Part shown: one piece after another, positions 22,637 to 35,281 of the stretch | Position numbering within the stretch: position 1 is the stretch's first letter | Layout of the letters: every line of letters starts with the position of its first letter | Assembly (NCBI RefSeq): GCF_030253575.1 | Contig: NC_080568.1 | Span: 8,328,501-8,392,500 of the forward strand | Direction of reading: 5' to 3' | Length of the DNA stretch: 64,000 bases | From: Rhododendron vialii | Taxonomy: Eukaryota > Streptophyta > Magnoliopsida > Ericales > Ericaceae | Notes under the pieces: model-generated | What the model was told of the DNA's origin: nothing | The model's database searches: none | The model's input: the letters and a program-made list of their open reading frames with translations, nothing else | Position numbers and translations under genes: made by a program

Positions 22637-25107
22637 TTAGAAACGCCTGTCAATAGTAACCTTCAATCCATGTGCCATTGACAGAATTGTCATCATGCGG
22701 TACTTCACTGGATGCCCTGGCACTAAGCTGAATTTGAAAAACCTACACAAAATAGCCAGAGCCATCTTCATTTGGAGATATGCTGAGTCCTTCCCTAGGC
22801 ATATCCTTGGCCCTGCCTGCGTATCAAAGACAAGAAGAATTTTAAACAAAGTCGAGGTCAAATTTGCATCTTCAACTGAGATCTGTAATGCAAGTTTGGA
22901 AAAGAGGCATAATATAGGTTTAACCGAGGTTGGACAATATTTACCGCTTCATCATTTAAAGAATACCTGGAAGGCAGTGAACTTGAATGGAGATGCATTC
23001 TGGAAATATCCCTCTTTGAGCCATCTCTCAGGGTTAAATGAAGCTGCATCGGGACCCCAGTTGTACTCCATTCTTCCCATTGAATATGGAACATAAGTCA
23101 CCAATCCTCCTGCCTTAACTTTGGTTCCATTAGGTAAAACATCATCGTCCAAGATGCCTTTCGGATCCTACAAACCCTCAAATTTGTGCGCTTAGAGTTC
23201 TTTTGGGTTGCATTTTTCGTAATTCATCGTGCTAGTCTTTTATGATCGCCATAAAAATGACACAAAATCAATTTGTGTGGACATCAATGCTATACTTTAT
23301 CTGTGAAATGAAGGTGGCAGGCACCTGGCTTGGTTCCTATGATTCGTGAAAACAAATATTTTTTTGTCCAACTGTTTTTTGGAAACATTTCTGAAAACAA
23401 TGAACTTTTCACCGAAAGCCTAAAGAGTATGTTTTTGAATTTCCCAAGCAGTTTTTGCTGAAAAATGGATTGCTTTTTCTTCTTAAACATGCGCATTGTT
23501 TTTGACACGTGTTTTTCTTCTCGGAAATAATAAGTTTTGCTCCTTTTTGATTTTGCATTCTATCTAGTCAACTGAGATACCTGAGGGACTGCCGGGTACA
23601 ATCGGAGTGTCTCTGTGACCACTGCATGTAAATAGGATAGTCTTCCCAACGAGTCATATGTTAGCAGTCCAGCAAATTGTGTTACTCTTTGATTGAATGT
23701 TTCAGAATCCTCTATGTCATACTGAATCAACGAGACCTTTTCCTCTTTCGCCCTTTCTTCCTCTAATGTTGTGAGCTCTGAGTACAGCTTGTCTGCTACA
23801 TGGGCGTTGCTCATTATCATGTATATGGCCCAAGAGAGAGTTGTGGCTGTCGTGTCGCGGCCAGCAATTACAAAATTCAGGACAATATCTCTGAGGCTTT
23901 TATCGGTTATGTTGTTTTCTGGGTCTTTCCCTAGCTCAATAAATCTTGATAATATATCATGCTTAACCTGATCATTTCCATTTACAGATGTCATTTCAGC
24001 TTTAGAGGTTGCAACATTTTTCACTTCATGAAAGGGAGAAAGGGCTTCAGGAACTGAATTACCTTTTCGCTTTTGCTCGACTCTCCAGTTGCTTCTATCT
24101 CTGCCTTCCTTTTCCAAATAACCGAGTAAGTGAAATCATCGACGATTTTGATGCTCTGGTCAAGCACTGCTTCCGAACCCACGTTAAGAAATTTCTTTAT
24201 TTTCCACAATGGGTCAATGAACCGAAGAGTTACAATAATATTTGCAATATCAAATGCCCGAGCAAAGGAGTTGTCTGGTAGATGGGGGGCCAATGTCCCT
24301 ATTTCTACACCAAATCCCACCTTGCATATGGAGTCCAAAGTCATCCTCATGAACAACTCCTAGAAACCAAAAAACATGTGGAAATCAAAATCTTGTACCA
24401 AATAGTACTGACAACGCGATAGGATGGTTTCGCTTCATCAGCGTTTTTACCTGAATGTCTATTTGTTCGCTGTGGAGAGATGCTTTGTTTAGAATAGAAG
24501 AGAGCTTAAGGCTATAATCTCTGAATACTAGAGTGCTGAAATCCCTCAGGTTTTTGGATGCAAACTCGAAGCTTGCCGTCTTCCTTTGTTTCCTCCATAG
24601 CTCACCATCTACATTGAAAATACCATCTCCCAGCAACACCTCCATGTAGGAGCGATATACTTCACCCTGGAACAGAATTAGGAAACATCAAGAAACAAAA
24701 GTATTTACGTGAGAGTTAGATTATGTGCGGTTCAGTCAGACAATCAGAAAACTTAGAGCAGAACACTAGAAAAACTGAGAATGTTTCACCTTTGGGTAAT
24801 TCGCGAAGTTGGTCTTCAGGACATGCTCAACGTTAGCAGGATCAGCAATGTAAGTATACGTGGTGAATGGCATCGGCACCACCACAGTTTCCGACTCGGA
24901 GAGGTACTTCAGAATCCAGTCGTGCATCCTATTGTAATTCATGAACTGTTCAATCGCTGCCCCGACGAGCGGCCACGTTTTCGGGCCTATTTTGTTTCTC
25001 TGATTCCATCTGTGGATTAATACCCATGATATTAACATGCATGCTATAATTGAGATTCCCATGTTGTATCCATCTGTTGAGAAAGGAATGGGAATTTCTT
25101 GTTCCAT
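22637..25107 (-). CDS. Cytochrome P450, CYP704C-like
   Basis: Six exons on the minus strand: 25107-24790, 24666-24451, 24359-24063, 23967-23581, 23167-22967 and 22816-22637; GT..AG introns, all phase 0; 532 aa. CYP704 enzymes are ER-anchored monooxygenases of the CYP86 clan that omega-hydroxylate fatty acids; CYP704B acts in pollen-wall formation, the role of CYP704C is less defined. Visible: N-terminal membrane anchor (about 14-32), the WPLVG hinge, I-helix AGRDTT (312-317), K-helix ETLR (396-399), NPERW (PER 452-454) and heme loop FQAGPRICLG with Cys479. The insertion GLLTYDSLGRLSYLHAVV is typical of CYP704. The intron 3 acceptor is the least certain: VKHDILSRF is taken as the exon 4 start because it keeps phase and matches family wording. 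All key residues are intact, so the gene looks functional. Confidence 0.93.
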
Positions 25108-25177
25108 CTGAGGGAAAAAAGAAAGAAGATGAAAGAAGAGCAATGTAGTACAAATGGGCTTCAGAGGGCATTGTTTC

Positions 25178-25184
25178 TTATAAA
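25178..25184 (-). promoter_or_regulatory. TATA box of the P450 gene
   Basis: On the minus strand, CTTTATAAG lies about 70 bases upstream of the ATG at 25107, a suitable place for a core promoter with a short 5' UTR of about 40 bases. Confidence 0.5.
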
Positions 25185-25847
25185 GTATTGTGGTGAAGAA
25201 GTGGGTGAGACGTAGGTGGCTAATGAATGAGTAATTATTCAATAGTCCGAGAGCATCGCCATGTGATGTTCCGGACCACTCTAGAACCATACATTAAATT
25301 ATGCGGGATTCATATACTTAGTCGTGAACCCCACCAAAATTTGTGGTTGTGGAGTGGTCTAGAGCACCATGTCTCCCGAACTGCTGAATAATTTCACTTG
25401 ATTAAGTTGGTATAAAATCTGTTGTAACATTCTTTGTGGCGTAGGATTATTAATGGTTTCATACCACTGGCAGCTCTAACCTAATTTGAACAATCGCAAG
25501 TACGTGATCCGCATTTCTAGCTCATTTCTTTATTGTCTGGAAGAAAGCATTTCTATCTCATTTCTTATTTTTGGAAGAAAAACACAACATACATGAGTTT
25601 TCATTTGCGGAGAAAAATTTACACGATGATGAAATAAAGGCCTATTTGTCACTGTGAATTCGACGGAGTGGAGCAATGTTTTGAAAATCGAGCCAGTGAA
25701 TGAAATGGGTCATCGGTTTCAACTGCCGGATAAAATGGGTTGAACCGTGGTGCCATATTACGTAATGAATATATAATTTTATAAGCTAATATACTAGTAC
25801 TAAGCTGAAATATTTCTATTGCTGTGTATCCAAAAATGAAACGGTAT

Positions 25848-26165
25848 ATATAGATAAACCGGTTCGGGTTAACCAACACAGTCCAGTTCGATGGTTCAAC
25901 TGCTTGTTTTACTTATTACACGACAAAGCGGTTCTATTCATGAAACAGCTTTGGGCGGTTAACCAGACTGGATTAGGGACCGGTAGGAACGGCAAATAAA
26001 ATGTATATATAAATGCACCGGTTCGAGGGTCAACCAACATGGTCCAGTTCGATCAGTTCAATTGTTCAACAGCTGGTTGTACTTACTATTACACGACAAA
26101 GCGGCTCTATTCATGAAACAGTTTTGGGCGGTTCACCAGGACCAGAGACCGGTAGGAACGGCACT
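25848..26165. repeat. Tandem duplication of about 155 bp
   Basis: Two direct copies (about 25848-26000 and 26001-26165) share ACCGGTTCG, GTCAACCAACA, GTCCAGTTCGAT, TTACACGACAAAGCGG, CTATTCATGAAACAG, TTTTGGGCGGTT and GACCGGTAGGAACGGCA. The CGGTTCGGTT-type text is typical of degenerate plant retroelement repeats. ORFs over the second copy are not protein-like. Confidence 0.75.
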
Positions 26166-26718
26166 AATGTGGAGGGCCAAGTTTCCCAAGGTCGAGCCAC
26201 TGAACTCGGCGTGGCAGGCCCAAAGCCTGCATGGGGGAATAGGCCGTATTAAGAAATGGCTGAACGGGTGGGTCCTAAGACTTGGGCTGAATACGGGGAG
26301 AGGATTGCCCGATTGACGACCCTAAGCTAGCTGGAGATGAGTCCGTAAGCAATAACTTATGGATCACTGAGAGAGGCATGAAGTCGTTAGAGAGGCACAG
26401 ATTTTTCGAGGTGTTTGTAGGGTAAGTCACTCTACTCTATATAAAGTAAAGTATGTGATGTAAAGCTAGGGAGGTTTTTCAACTTACGTCCATTCTTGAA
26501 ATTTACTTTCTTTGATGGGGGCTGATTTTTTTTTATCAGCAAAAGAAAGGTTTTCATACCATTAATAAAAATTATACAAAACAAAAATCGTGTAGTAATA
26601 CACCAGGGAGCATCATGCAGAAACGGTGGTACCTCACCTATCACTACACCTCATATCCATTTTAAAAAAAAAAACAGAAAAGAAACACACCCAAAGGTTG
26701 GTAAGACACTAACAAAAG

Positions 26719-26848
26719 GGAAAATAACAGCCTAGGACGTGTTTTGATGATTAATACCGGCCAAGGACATGCTGGGAACAATAGTTAATGCTGAAAATAT
26801 TCTTATCGGGTATTAATTACCAAAACAAGTCTTTGGCTGTCATTTTCC
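26719..26848. mobile_element. Short MITE (family B, copy 1)
   Basis: A 130-bp element with inverted ends: GGGAAAATAACAGCC then GACGTGTTTTGATGATTAAT at left, and the reverse of the right end GGAAAATGACAGCCAAAGAC then TTGTTTTGGTAATTAAT. Two more copies lie near 39893-40013 and 40457-41315. Confidence 0.75.
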
Positions 26849-26862
26849 AAAAAAAAAAAAAC

Positions 26863-27087
26863 CTAGCCCAAAACAAAAGGGCTAGGCCCAAACACCAAAA
26901 CAAACCCTAAATCTACAGCAGCCCCTAAACCAAACCCTACGCTACTGCAGCCACCAACTTCGGAGAGTGCCATTCGACCAACTACCGACTGGTAGGCACT
27001 AACGTTGCCGTTCATTGTGCAATTAGCCCGCCCGAGAGAGAAGCTGGACGAGAAGGCAATTGCTTGCACGGATGACTTCGCCATCAA
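26863..27087 (-). CDS. Unrecognised small ORF, doubtful
   Basis: An open frame of 74 codons on the minus strand reads like an Ala/Ser/Val-rich leader (SVQAIAFSSSFSLGRANC), loosely like an organelle transit peptide or signal, directly beside the family B MITE. No domain, stable continuation or splice partner is seen. It may be a captured or decayed first exon. No function proposed. Confidence 0.15.
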   Translation of the reverse strand: MMAKSSVQAIAFSSSFSLGRANCTMNGNVSAYQSVVGRMALSEVGGCSSVGFGLGAAVDLGFVLVFGPSPFVLG

Positions 27088-27289
27088 ACTTTGGATTGAG
27101 AATTTTCATGTCACATGTATGTTTTTTTTATCACATCACTGTATCTGAAGTTTCTGTATGCCAATTATATTTGCTCGATATTCAAATTACATACTTGATG
27201 TATTCGTGGAATTGGTGTATTGTTATACATGCCAATATGCCGAAGGTGTCGGAACTTTGCTCCGTTTTAATTAATTGAGCCCTTGGTAG

Positions 27290-28239
27290 TAGACGGCGGG
27301 GTGGGGTCAGTTCATTTAAGTAAGTATGAAAGTAAACCCACATGACTGGTCATGCAGTGTGTAATGGCGGCTCAAGCTAATCCATAAGAGCTCCATAATT
27401 AGTGCAAATTAAGGTGCATGATTGGTTAGCTAATTAAGTTCATTAAAAAAACATGACGTGTCAAACTGTCAACTCCAATTAATGACGTAGTTGGTGCAAA
27501 CTAAGGTGATTGGTTAGCTAATAGTAGTAATTAGTATTTATTTTAGTCAAATGCATGCACCTACTGTGTACCGTTTGAATTTCAAACTCTTCAATTTTTT
27601 TCCACCAGCTCTTTTGAAGCATATATATATGGCCTGGGAATCTTATCTTATCATTAATTTTAACTTTTGCTCCTTTTCAGCTAAAAGACAACTCAATTGT
27701 AAGAAAAAAGTTTCCATCATCTTGCTATAGCCCATTTGACCATGCCACTCGTGGCCTCGTATATATTCCTATTTTCTTGACGTATCGCATCAATGCACAC
27801 CCTGAGAAACCGGGAAAATGACCTACTCCTGATTAGAGCTGCAGACGAAACGAGCTGCTTACAGGCATATCGTGGCTCTGCTCGTGGCTCGAAGGTGCGC
27901 TTGTTAGGGGCGCCTCAGCTCGTGACCCGAATCCACGTTACGGTTAATTGAAAACGGCCATTGCATGTTGTTTACGCAAAAAAGAGGGGTTTGTGAAACA
28001 TCTGCCGAAGAAATTTTAGTTCAATAATTATATAACCACATATACTCACAGAAACACTTTACACACATATTCATATCTTTTGGTAGGTTTCATACACACT
28101 GGAGTTGTAATTTATGTGGACCCCAATGTGAATGTAAGTGAGTTTGTGTAAGTGTTTGTGATTGTAGAATAATTGATGTTGACAATATCAATCATTAGTT
28201 TCATATAGGTCAATTGATTTGAGCTGTTGTAAAATTGTA
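27290..28239. other. Intergenic; short inverted-repeat traces
   Basis: No gene seen. At 28020-28190, TAATTATATAACCACATATACTC-type text at the left and GTGTTTGTGATTGTAGAATAAT at the right resemble the ends of the foldback at 34201-34400, suggesting a decayed relative. Confidence 0.4.
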
Positions 28240-28477
28240 CCCCCTCCGTTCTATTTTTATTGTCCATTATTCTGTTTGTCTTTTTTTATATCTTTTGCAT
28301 ATATCTTCTAGGGTGGATCTTGAAAAATATGCAATATGGAAATTGTTTGATAGATTTCGGTCAATTCTATAATACAAAGTTTTCAAAATTATGAAAAATA
28401 TTATAAATTGAAAGATATAAACAATTAAAAAATTACATGCAATTCAAAAATGGATAATGAAAATAAGACGGAGGGAG
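28240..28477. mobile_element. Stowaway-type MITE
   Basis: The ends CCCCCTCCGTTCTATTTTTA and, from the right, CTCCCTCCGTCTTATTTTCA are flanked by TA on both sides. The CTCCCTCCGT terminus plus TA duplication is the hallmark of Stowaway (Tc1/mariner) MITEs. 238 bp, non-coding. Confidence 0.9.
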
Positions 28478-28479
28478 TA

Positions 28480-29029
28480 TCTTTTATTTTTTTTTTCAAT
28501 CGATTGGAGAAATCATTTATATTTTGTATGAATTACAAAGTACAAACTCGGGATACTACAACATTTGTGAGAGTCCACAAAATAACTAAGTCCAATAACT
28601 CAACTAATATATGTAATAAATAAGCCCATCATAGGTAAAAAACAAAGAAAGAAAAGAAAATTCTCTCTAATGAGATGCAAGAATCTTGGTCAACCGCGGT
28701 AGTCCCTAACTATTTAGACCTGAATCTATAATATAACAGTTTCTCATGTTCCAAATTAATCAAATAGAGACCAGCCAGTGCATCAATTTTGCCAAAGAAA
28801 GTCATAATAACACTGCCTTATTTATTTATATTTACCTTTACCAAACTGCAATTTGAAAATGTCCATTCCCACTTCAAGACGCATGTAAAATACTCCTATT
28901 TGCTTTCATTGAACTTAAAAAGACTTTTTTACATTTTTGTAACAATTGTCGTACCCAATCAAGCCTAATTAACAAACTCGATTAAACATTATTAAATTTT
29001 TATATGATAAAAATCCTAAGCAAGTAGCA
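28480..29029. other. 3' flank of the NAC gene, no gene seen
   Basis: AT-rich DNA without recognisable element. It should include the NAC 3' UTR (minus strand). Confidence 0.4.
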
Positions 29030-31025
29030 TCATTCGAATTGGAACACTGGATTCACAAAAATGGGCTGTTCGTTGTGGTTAGCTTCGAACTTCACTGAAT
29101 CCATGTAATGGAACGGCACTTCACCAAACTGGAATTTCTGGATCGCGCCGGGGCCGTTTTCGGAGACGCCCGCGATGTTCTGGTAATTGTCGTACGCTGA
29201 TGAGTTGTAAGAATTGTCGTTCAACAGCTGAGGAAGTGAGCCCAAGCAATCCAATTCCCATAGGCGAGAGAGTGAGAAATTCCTCGGAATTTTTAGTGTT
29301 TGTGAGTCAACTGTTGCATCATTTGTAGGCTCTGTTTGGGCACATGATTCTTCGACTCTTTGCTCCTCTGTTCTTCCCATGCTTTTCTTTTTGTAGATCC
29401 TACATAGGACCCAATCATCCAACTGAAACGCACAAACACAAACAATGGTCAAATCAACTACGAGAAGTATATCATTGCAAGATTTTTTTGGTAACGTAAG
29501 TGTTCGTTCGGATTAGCTTATACGCACCTCGAATAATTTTGAGGGCTCCCCCACCTACTCACGGGGAGCCCATTTAAAGCAGGAGAATAATTGATGTGGT
29601 GGTGGTACTTTTGTAATAAATGGAACTTAAGTGGGTCATCTTTAAAAACAATGGTGTGCTAAAACCGCAAATGATTTGAGAACAAAATCTTTTAGGGTAG
29701 GGATTTTCATCCGCATTTTTAACATTTGAAATTACGACAGTGCCCATTCACTTACGAAAAATTCTGTGAACATGAAATGGTACTGCTGTAAATTTAGATG
29801 AATAGAAATAAATTGAGTGCCCATGTTAAAAAAGAGAGTGAAAATTAATAGGAAAAAAAAAATCACGTGGATAAGTATAGCAGAGCTGCAGAAGTGGTTT
29901 TGAAACTATGACCCAGTGCATATATATTTTGGTTTAAAACGTAATTGATAAAAAAATATCGAAAGAAATGGGTGTTTTGGTCCAAAATGAAAATATCACT
30001 AAAGATGACATCATTGGTGTATAAAGAAATCTGCACAAAACTTCTAGTTCTATATGTTAACTTTTCTCATTGTATAGCATTAAGTAGGATTATTAACCGG
30101 ACGAAACTATTCGAGTTTGAGCTCGTGTTTGTTCGTTAAAAAGCTTGAATGATTCGTCACATAAACCAACAAAGCTTGAACAATTTTTTGAAGCTCATTA
30201 AGATTTCAAACCAAACACGAACGAGCTATTACTTGGCCTGTTTGGTTTATAACGTATAAAAATTCAAACTACTCAACATCAACTTGTGTTTGACTTCGTT
30301 AAAAGATCATTTGAGATCGGCTTCGTTTGACTTGTTTATCACCTCAAAACTATTAAAAGAATATTTATTAATAACCTCAATCTAGCATATATGACGAAAG
30401 CTAGCTTACCCTCATTGACCCATTTTGCCTGCTAATTTGCCTAGTTGAATCACTCATTATCCGATACTCATGCATAATCCAATCTGTCTTAATACCCTTC
30501 GGTGGCTTCCCCTTGTAAAACACAAGAGCCTTCTTCACCCCCACATACTTGGATCCACTGTGAATGGACTTGTCTGTTCCGGTGGCCTTCCAATAACCCG
30601 ATACCGCCGCCCTATTGGGCCGGGCCCCGTTCGGGTACTTCCGGTCTCGTGGGCTGAAGAAGTACCATTCGTTTTCCCCGAATCCTGCCTTCTCTGCACT
30701 CCACAGGGTACAAAATCAAGTTAAGTTCCATGTAACTTGTATTGGTGTTTAATTTGCAAACATAATATGTGTCCTAATAGTATTGCGATATAATTTGTAC
30801 GATTTAAAAATAGTATTTCATTGAAACTGCAACGAGGCATTGAGTGTTTTAATCAGAGATAAACTGAGCACAGAAGATCAGATTCTTAATATACGAGAAA
30901 GAAATACTATATAGATACAGAACATTCTCACAGTATTTCTGGTGTTCTGTATTAGTTGAAGTGCACATAAAGCCTTTTTTTTTTTTTTTTTTGTTGATTA
31001 TGCCTAAATTATCAAATTCAATTAT

Positions 31026-31097
<72 letters not shown>

Positions 31098-31268
31098 CTA
31101 ACCCGGCAATTCCCAGGGATCAAACTTGTAGATATCAATTTCTGGGATGATTGAAACAGGGCATGGCCTAGAAGTGGTCTGGTTTCTGAGGTAATACATG
31201 ATTAGCTCCTCATCAGTTGGGTGAAACCTAAAACCAGGAGGGAGGTCTGAGCTGTTTTTCCCTACCAT
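29030..31268 (-). CDS. NAC transcription factor, NAP clade
   Basis: Three exons on the minus strand: 31268-31103, 30693-30410 and 29422-29030, giving 280 aa; exon joins restore [14 protein letters not shown] and [20 protein letters not shown] proteins are plant-specific DNA-binding regulators. All five NAC subdomains are present: [14 protein letters not shown] (A), [11 protein letters not shown] (B), [13 protein letters not shown] and [10 protein letters not shown] (C), [19 protein letters not shown] and WIMHEYRI (D), [12 protein letters not shown] (E). The C-terminal activation region ([19 protein letters not shown]) and NAC wording fit the NAP/NAC029 clade, known for promoting leaf senescence and ABA responses. 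The 5' UTR is CT-rich. Intron 1 holds a long AT microsatellite starting about 8 bases from the splice donor. Clade is from remembered sequences; the NAC assignment itself is certain. Confidence 0.95.
30977..30992. repeat. Poly-T tract in NAC intron 1
   Basis: About 16 consecutive T residues in intron 1 of the NAC gene, just past a short AT-rich stretch. Confidence 0.85.
31029..31094. repeat. AT microsatellite next to NAC splice donor
   Basis: About 33 TA units end at 31094, while the minus-strand intron 1 donor GT is at 31102-31101. A tract this long is likely to vary between individuals. Confidence 0.95.
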
Positions 31269-31279
31269 TGTTTAGATAT

Positions 31280-31800
31280 TGAGATGATCTTTACTTGGCT
31301 AGAGAGAGAGAGAGGAGAGAGAGAAGGGAGAGATTTTGAAATGTTTGGAAGGAGAGGGCTACCTAATTTATCGGTGAGAATTTTTGTCTTTTAGCGTGGT
31401 TACATGACATCACATTAATGGGCTGTTTTTTTGGTTGGCATAGGAATGGGGTATTATCTGAAATTAAAAAATTTGGTTAGAAAGAAAACATGGGCGATTG
31501 CATTCCATACTTGCTTGAGCGGGTAAAATGGTTTACTTCTTTGTTAAGACAAAAACCAAGGTGGGGATATTCACACCCCCAGAATTGCCACAGTGGTTGG
31601 AGCAGATGCTTAAGCTTTGAAAGTATTCCTCAAGTTTTGGGAGTCGATTTTTCACAAGGTGGGTATCTTGGAGCAAGTAGGGAGCCATGATTGGTGTGAT
31701 CGCACTAACTCCCTCGAAGGTTTGAGTTGAGCAGTCGAATCCATTTAGTAGCTTGGTTGTAGAACTGTTCCTCTGATAAAAAGAAAAAGAAAAAGGTGGG
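31280..31800. other. Promoter side of the NAC gene; repeat fragments
   Basis: GA/CT-rich DNA at 31300-31330 (NAC 5' UTR or promoter, minus strand), then 31490-31760, where text such as CACAGTGGTTGGAGCAGATG and TGGTGTGATCGCACTAACTCC suggests a SINE-like or tRNA-derived repeat. No gene seen. Confidence 0.4.
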
Positions 31801-31816
31801 GAGATTCTTTTCTAGA

Positions 31817-31853
<37 letters not shown>

Positions 31854-31855
<2 letters not shown>

Positions 31856-32209
31856 TCCTCTTCTCCTAAGGACCACCTTATTTTAATAAAATAAGGACCT
31901 CCCTTTCCCGATCAAATTTTGATGATCCGAGCCGCTCAATGTATTCAGAACGTGATTTTAAGGGTACCCGCGAGAAATCAGCAAAAAAAAAACCGGGAAA
32001 GGCTTCATCCGAGCAGTTTTTGTTATGTTTTTATCAAACGGTTCAAATAAAAATTGCTCAAATCAAGCCCTTCCCGGTCATTTTTTTTGCCGATTTTTTG
32101 CGGGTACCCTTAAAATCACGTTTTAAACACATTGAGCGGCTCGGATCATCGAAATTCAATCGGAAAATGAGAGAAATGGGGAGGTCCTTATTTTATTTGA
32201 AAATAACTG
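31854..32209. mobile_element. Foldback MITE (family A, full copy 1) in a TA repeat
   Basis: Inverted arms of about 150 bases: left has AAAATAAGGACCTCCC, GATGATCCGAGCCGCTCAAT, GTGATTTTAAGGGTACCCGC; the right arm reads the same in reverse. The element is embedded in TA microsatellites on both sides (31820-31853 and 32211-32226), so the target was a TA tract. The central ORF is an artefact of the palindrome. Confidence 0.85.
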
Positions 32210-32226
32210 TATATATATATATATAT

Positions 32227-33334
32227 TGATAAGTTAGAACTTTAGATTTTAAGACTTTTGACATCCAAATCTAGGAATCTTACCCCAATAATTACTACAC
32301 TAAACCCTTTTCTTCCTTTAGATAATACCCACTTTTCCACCAAGCAAGAGGGTTTTTCCTAGGTTGGAATTATTCAACACATAAACTTGTGTATATGGGT
32401 TGTTGGTTACCGAATTGCGGATGGTAAGTTGAAAGCTTCAAATTTAATGAATTGCAAGATAATCGCACTAGCGAATTTACGTATGGAATGACATCTGTCT
32501 TGCTTCTTAAATCTTTGCTTATCTTCTACGTAGGCCAAAAAAGGGAGGTGAAACATGCAAAATATGAGACCGAGTGACGATTGAATTGTTAAAAACAAAG
32601 TCTCAATATTCACACAATTATTTGTTGAAACTCCTTGGCTTTGTCAACGATTACTTAACAAACTTTTTTTTTTCTGTTTCTCCTTTCATTAGCACATGTT
32701 TGAAAAACATGGCCTCGTTTCGATAAGGTTCTTATTTTTTAAGTATTTATTTTTTACTTTACGAGATAGATTATTCTCTTATAATACATCACATTTAATT
32801 TAAAAAATTACTTATTTGTACATATTTTAGTTAGTGGAACACATCCTGAATCCAATGAAATCAAGTCTTGTATGTTCCCTGAAATGGACTAGACGGTCCA
32901 GTTGGGCCTATTTTCGGTCTCTTACTAGGTTGATTTCGATGATCTGAACTGTTCACTATCTAGACCTCATTGAGAATATGAATTACACCAAAAGCCTATT
33001 GATTGGTTATGGTTTGATATGTTTTCTAAGCACTCTTATCTTGAGGACCAGAGAAGATGCGTTTCCGGATCCAATATCTTTCTCCTAAATTGAGAGAGTG
33101 ACTAGGATTATATATCCTACTAAATGTCTCTCTACGGATGTTGTTAAACATGATTCTTCCCAGTTTAATCAACATGGCAGAAAATATTTTAAGAATACAC
33201 AAATGGCAACATTTTACCATGATTTTATAGACACCCAATTCCCATGATTTTAGACCATTAACGGATCTACAACATGACCGGCACCAATTGTACAATTGGA
33301 TCCAAAAAAGTGGCAGACAAATGACGAATTTCAC
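32227..33334. other. Intergenic, no gene seen
   Basis: AT-rich. A short stretch near 32880-32960 shares GGACTAGACGGTCC-like wording with 2000-2060 and 9430-9600. Nothing else recognisable. Confidence 0.4.
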
Positions 33335-33403
33335 CAGGGCCGGCTCAAAACTTTCGGGGGCCGGAAGTGCACTTCGAAAATGAGACCTTTATGCATTTTT
33401 CTA

Positions 33404-33655
33404 CTCCTTCCGCCCCAATTTGTTTGTCCAATTTTTGACTTTTACTTGTCCCAAAATGTTTGTCCACTTTAAAAGACCAAGGGATCAAAAGCTACAAAAT
33501 TCCCTTTTTGTCCCTTACCATATGAACTAAAGTAATTTTTTTCAAAAATTTTGGAGGGCAACTTTTGGAAAGTTGATTATTTATTGGTGCAGTGATTGTG
33601 TTCCCTGAAAAAGTCATATTTCCCAAATTGGACAAACAAATTATGACGGAGGGAG
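33404..33655. mobile_element. Stowaway-type MITE
   Basis: Ends CTCCTTCCGCCCCAATTTGT and, from the right, CTCCCTCCGTCATAATTTGT, with TA at 33402-33403 and 33656-33657. 252 bp, non-coding, and lying inside the larger putative hAT element. Confidence 0.9.
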
Positions 33656-33856
33656 TAGTATTAAAAGAAATCAAAATAGCAAATTCAAAACAAATAAAGA
33701 ATATGTATTTGTTAAGGAATACGCCCTATTTTCTTTCTTTTTTTTAATGCCTCAATATTTCTAATGAGTAATTTCACAATTTAGGCCTATTTTAATTGTG
33801 GCTCCTAAATTTCAATTGGGCCAATTTTGTGTAAAGGAGACTAATGTAATTTTTTT

Positions 33857-33859
<3 letters not shown>

Positions 33860-33951
<92 letters not shown>
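33860..33951. repeat. Compound AC-AT-AG microsatellite
   Basis: Runs of about 14 AC units, 10 AT units and 22 AG units follow one another without interruption. Confidence 0.95.
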
Positions 33952-33954
<3 letters not shown>

Positions 33955-34200
33955 TAAAAATTAGGGGCCCCTCGTTTTTAATTTTTTTCGGGGGCCAGAA
34001 GCGCCGGTGAGTTCAACCCATTCATAAAACCAGTATCAAGTGTGTAAACAAAGAGGACTTTCCCATAAATTTCGAAGAAAAATGCAGTCAATGGCATAAG
34101 GATCGATGTGAGACCAAAAAAAAATGGCTTGAAGGAGAGTAAAAGTTGCTTTATTCTACTCGAACAAGTACAAGTGCCCAACTACTAATCCTTAACGGAA

Positions 34201-34400
34201 GTGGGGGCTTACATTAATCAATGAGTTTACAACCACAAATAAAGACACAAACACTCACACACACACACATACTGACAATAAAGGTGGGACCCACACACAC
34301 TAGAGCTGTGCAGTGTGTGTGGGGCCCACCCTTATTATGAGTGTATGTAAGTATTTGTGTGTGGTTATAATATTGTTGTACATTAATACCACTTCTCACT
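34201..34400. mobile_element. Foldback MITE of about 200 bp
   Basis: The left arm (TACATTAATCAATGAG, ACAACCACAAATA, ACACTCACACACAC, GGTGGGACCCACACACAC) pairs with the right arm (GTGTGTGTGGGGCCCACC, GTATTTGTGTGTGGTTATAA, GTACATTAATACC). The hairpin has a very short loop (about TAGAGCTGTGCA). A possible small-RNA source if transcribed. Confidence 0.75.
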
Positions 34401-35281
34401 TTTGTCAAAAAAGAGAAAGGGAGAACGGAAGGGGGGGGGGCCGGTGTGAGTAAAACACATCAGTGTGCAGCAACGCGCAATTTCACAGTCGAGATTTTAA
34501 CCATTAATTACCGAAACATACGATAAGATTGGACACAACTCCACGCCTGCTGTGTTTGCTTACAGCAGCCCCCTTCCATAACTTTTGATTAAAAAGGAGG
34601 CTTATTATTATCAACCGGGTAACTTGACACGTGTTGTTTGCTAAGAGATGGGCCGTTTTCCTAGAAAAAGGATAAGCATTGCCAAATACTCCTAGGAATA
34701 ATGTATTTGGTCATTTTGGCTTGCTTGTTCTTATCCATACCTAAACCCGCTCCTCGGTGACATCATCACTTTTTGAGTCCTTATATATATAGTTTGATCC
34801 TAAAAGTCCTTATTGATTGGTCCAAAGAAAGAAGAATGGGAATAGGCTGACTTGTCCTTCTGATTTTAACAATCCTACGTATCAAGAAAACCGGTCGCAG
34901 AAGAATATAGCGGGGTCGGTTTTGGGCATACTTTGAGGATGCGGACGTAATTGGTTACAAATTTTTTTACGTAATTTTTGGTGCTCCCAAGGTTTTTTAT
35001 GCTCTTTTATTATGCATATAAAAAAAAATTAGTAGAATTTTTTTGAAGAGAAACTTATAGAGCTCAATTTAAGCAAAGCCCAAAAAAAAAAAAAAACCCA
35101 AAAATGGAAGTAAAAATGTAGGTGAAATGATAATTGAACCCAGTATTTGAGGAAAATCTAATTATTATTTGTATAAAAGAAATACTAGTTTTATGAGACT
35201 GATATGAATAACTAGCGCAACCAAATGAAGAAAACTTCATCATAGATCAATCTCTTTCTTCTGCGCCAAAAAATTAAGAGC

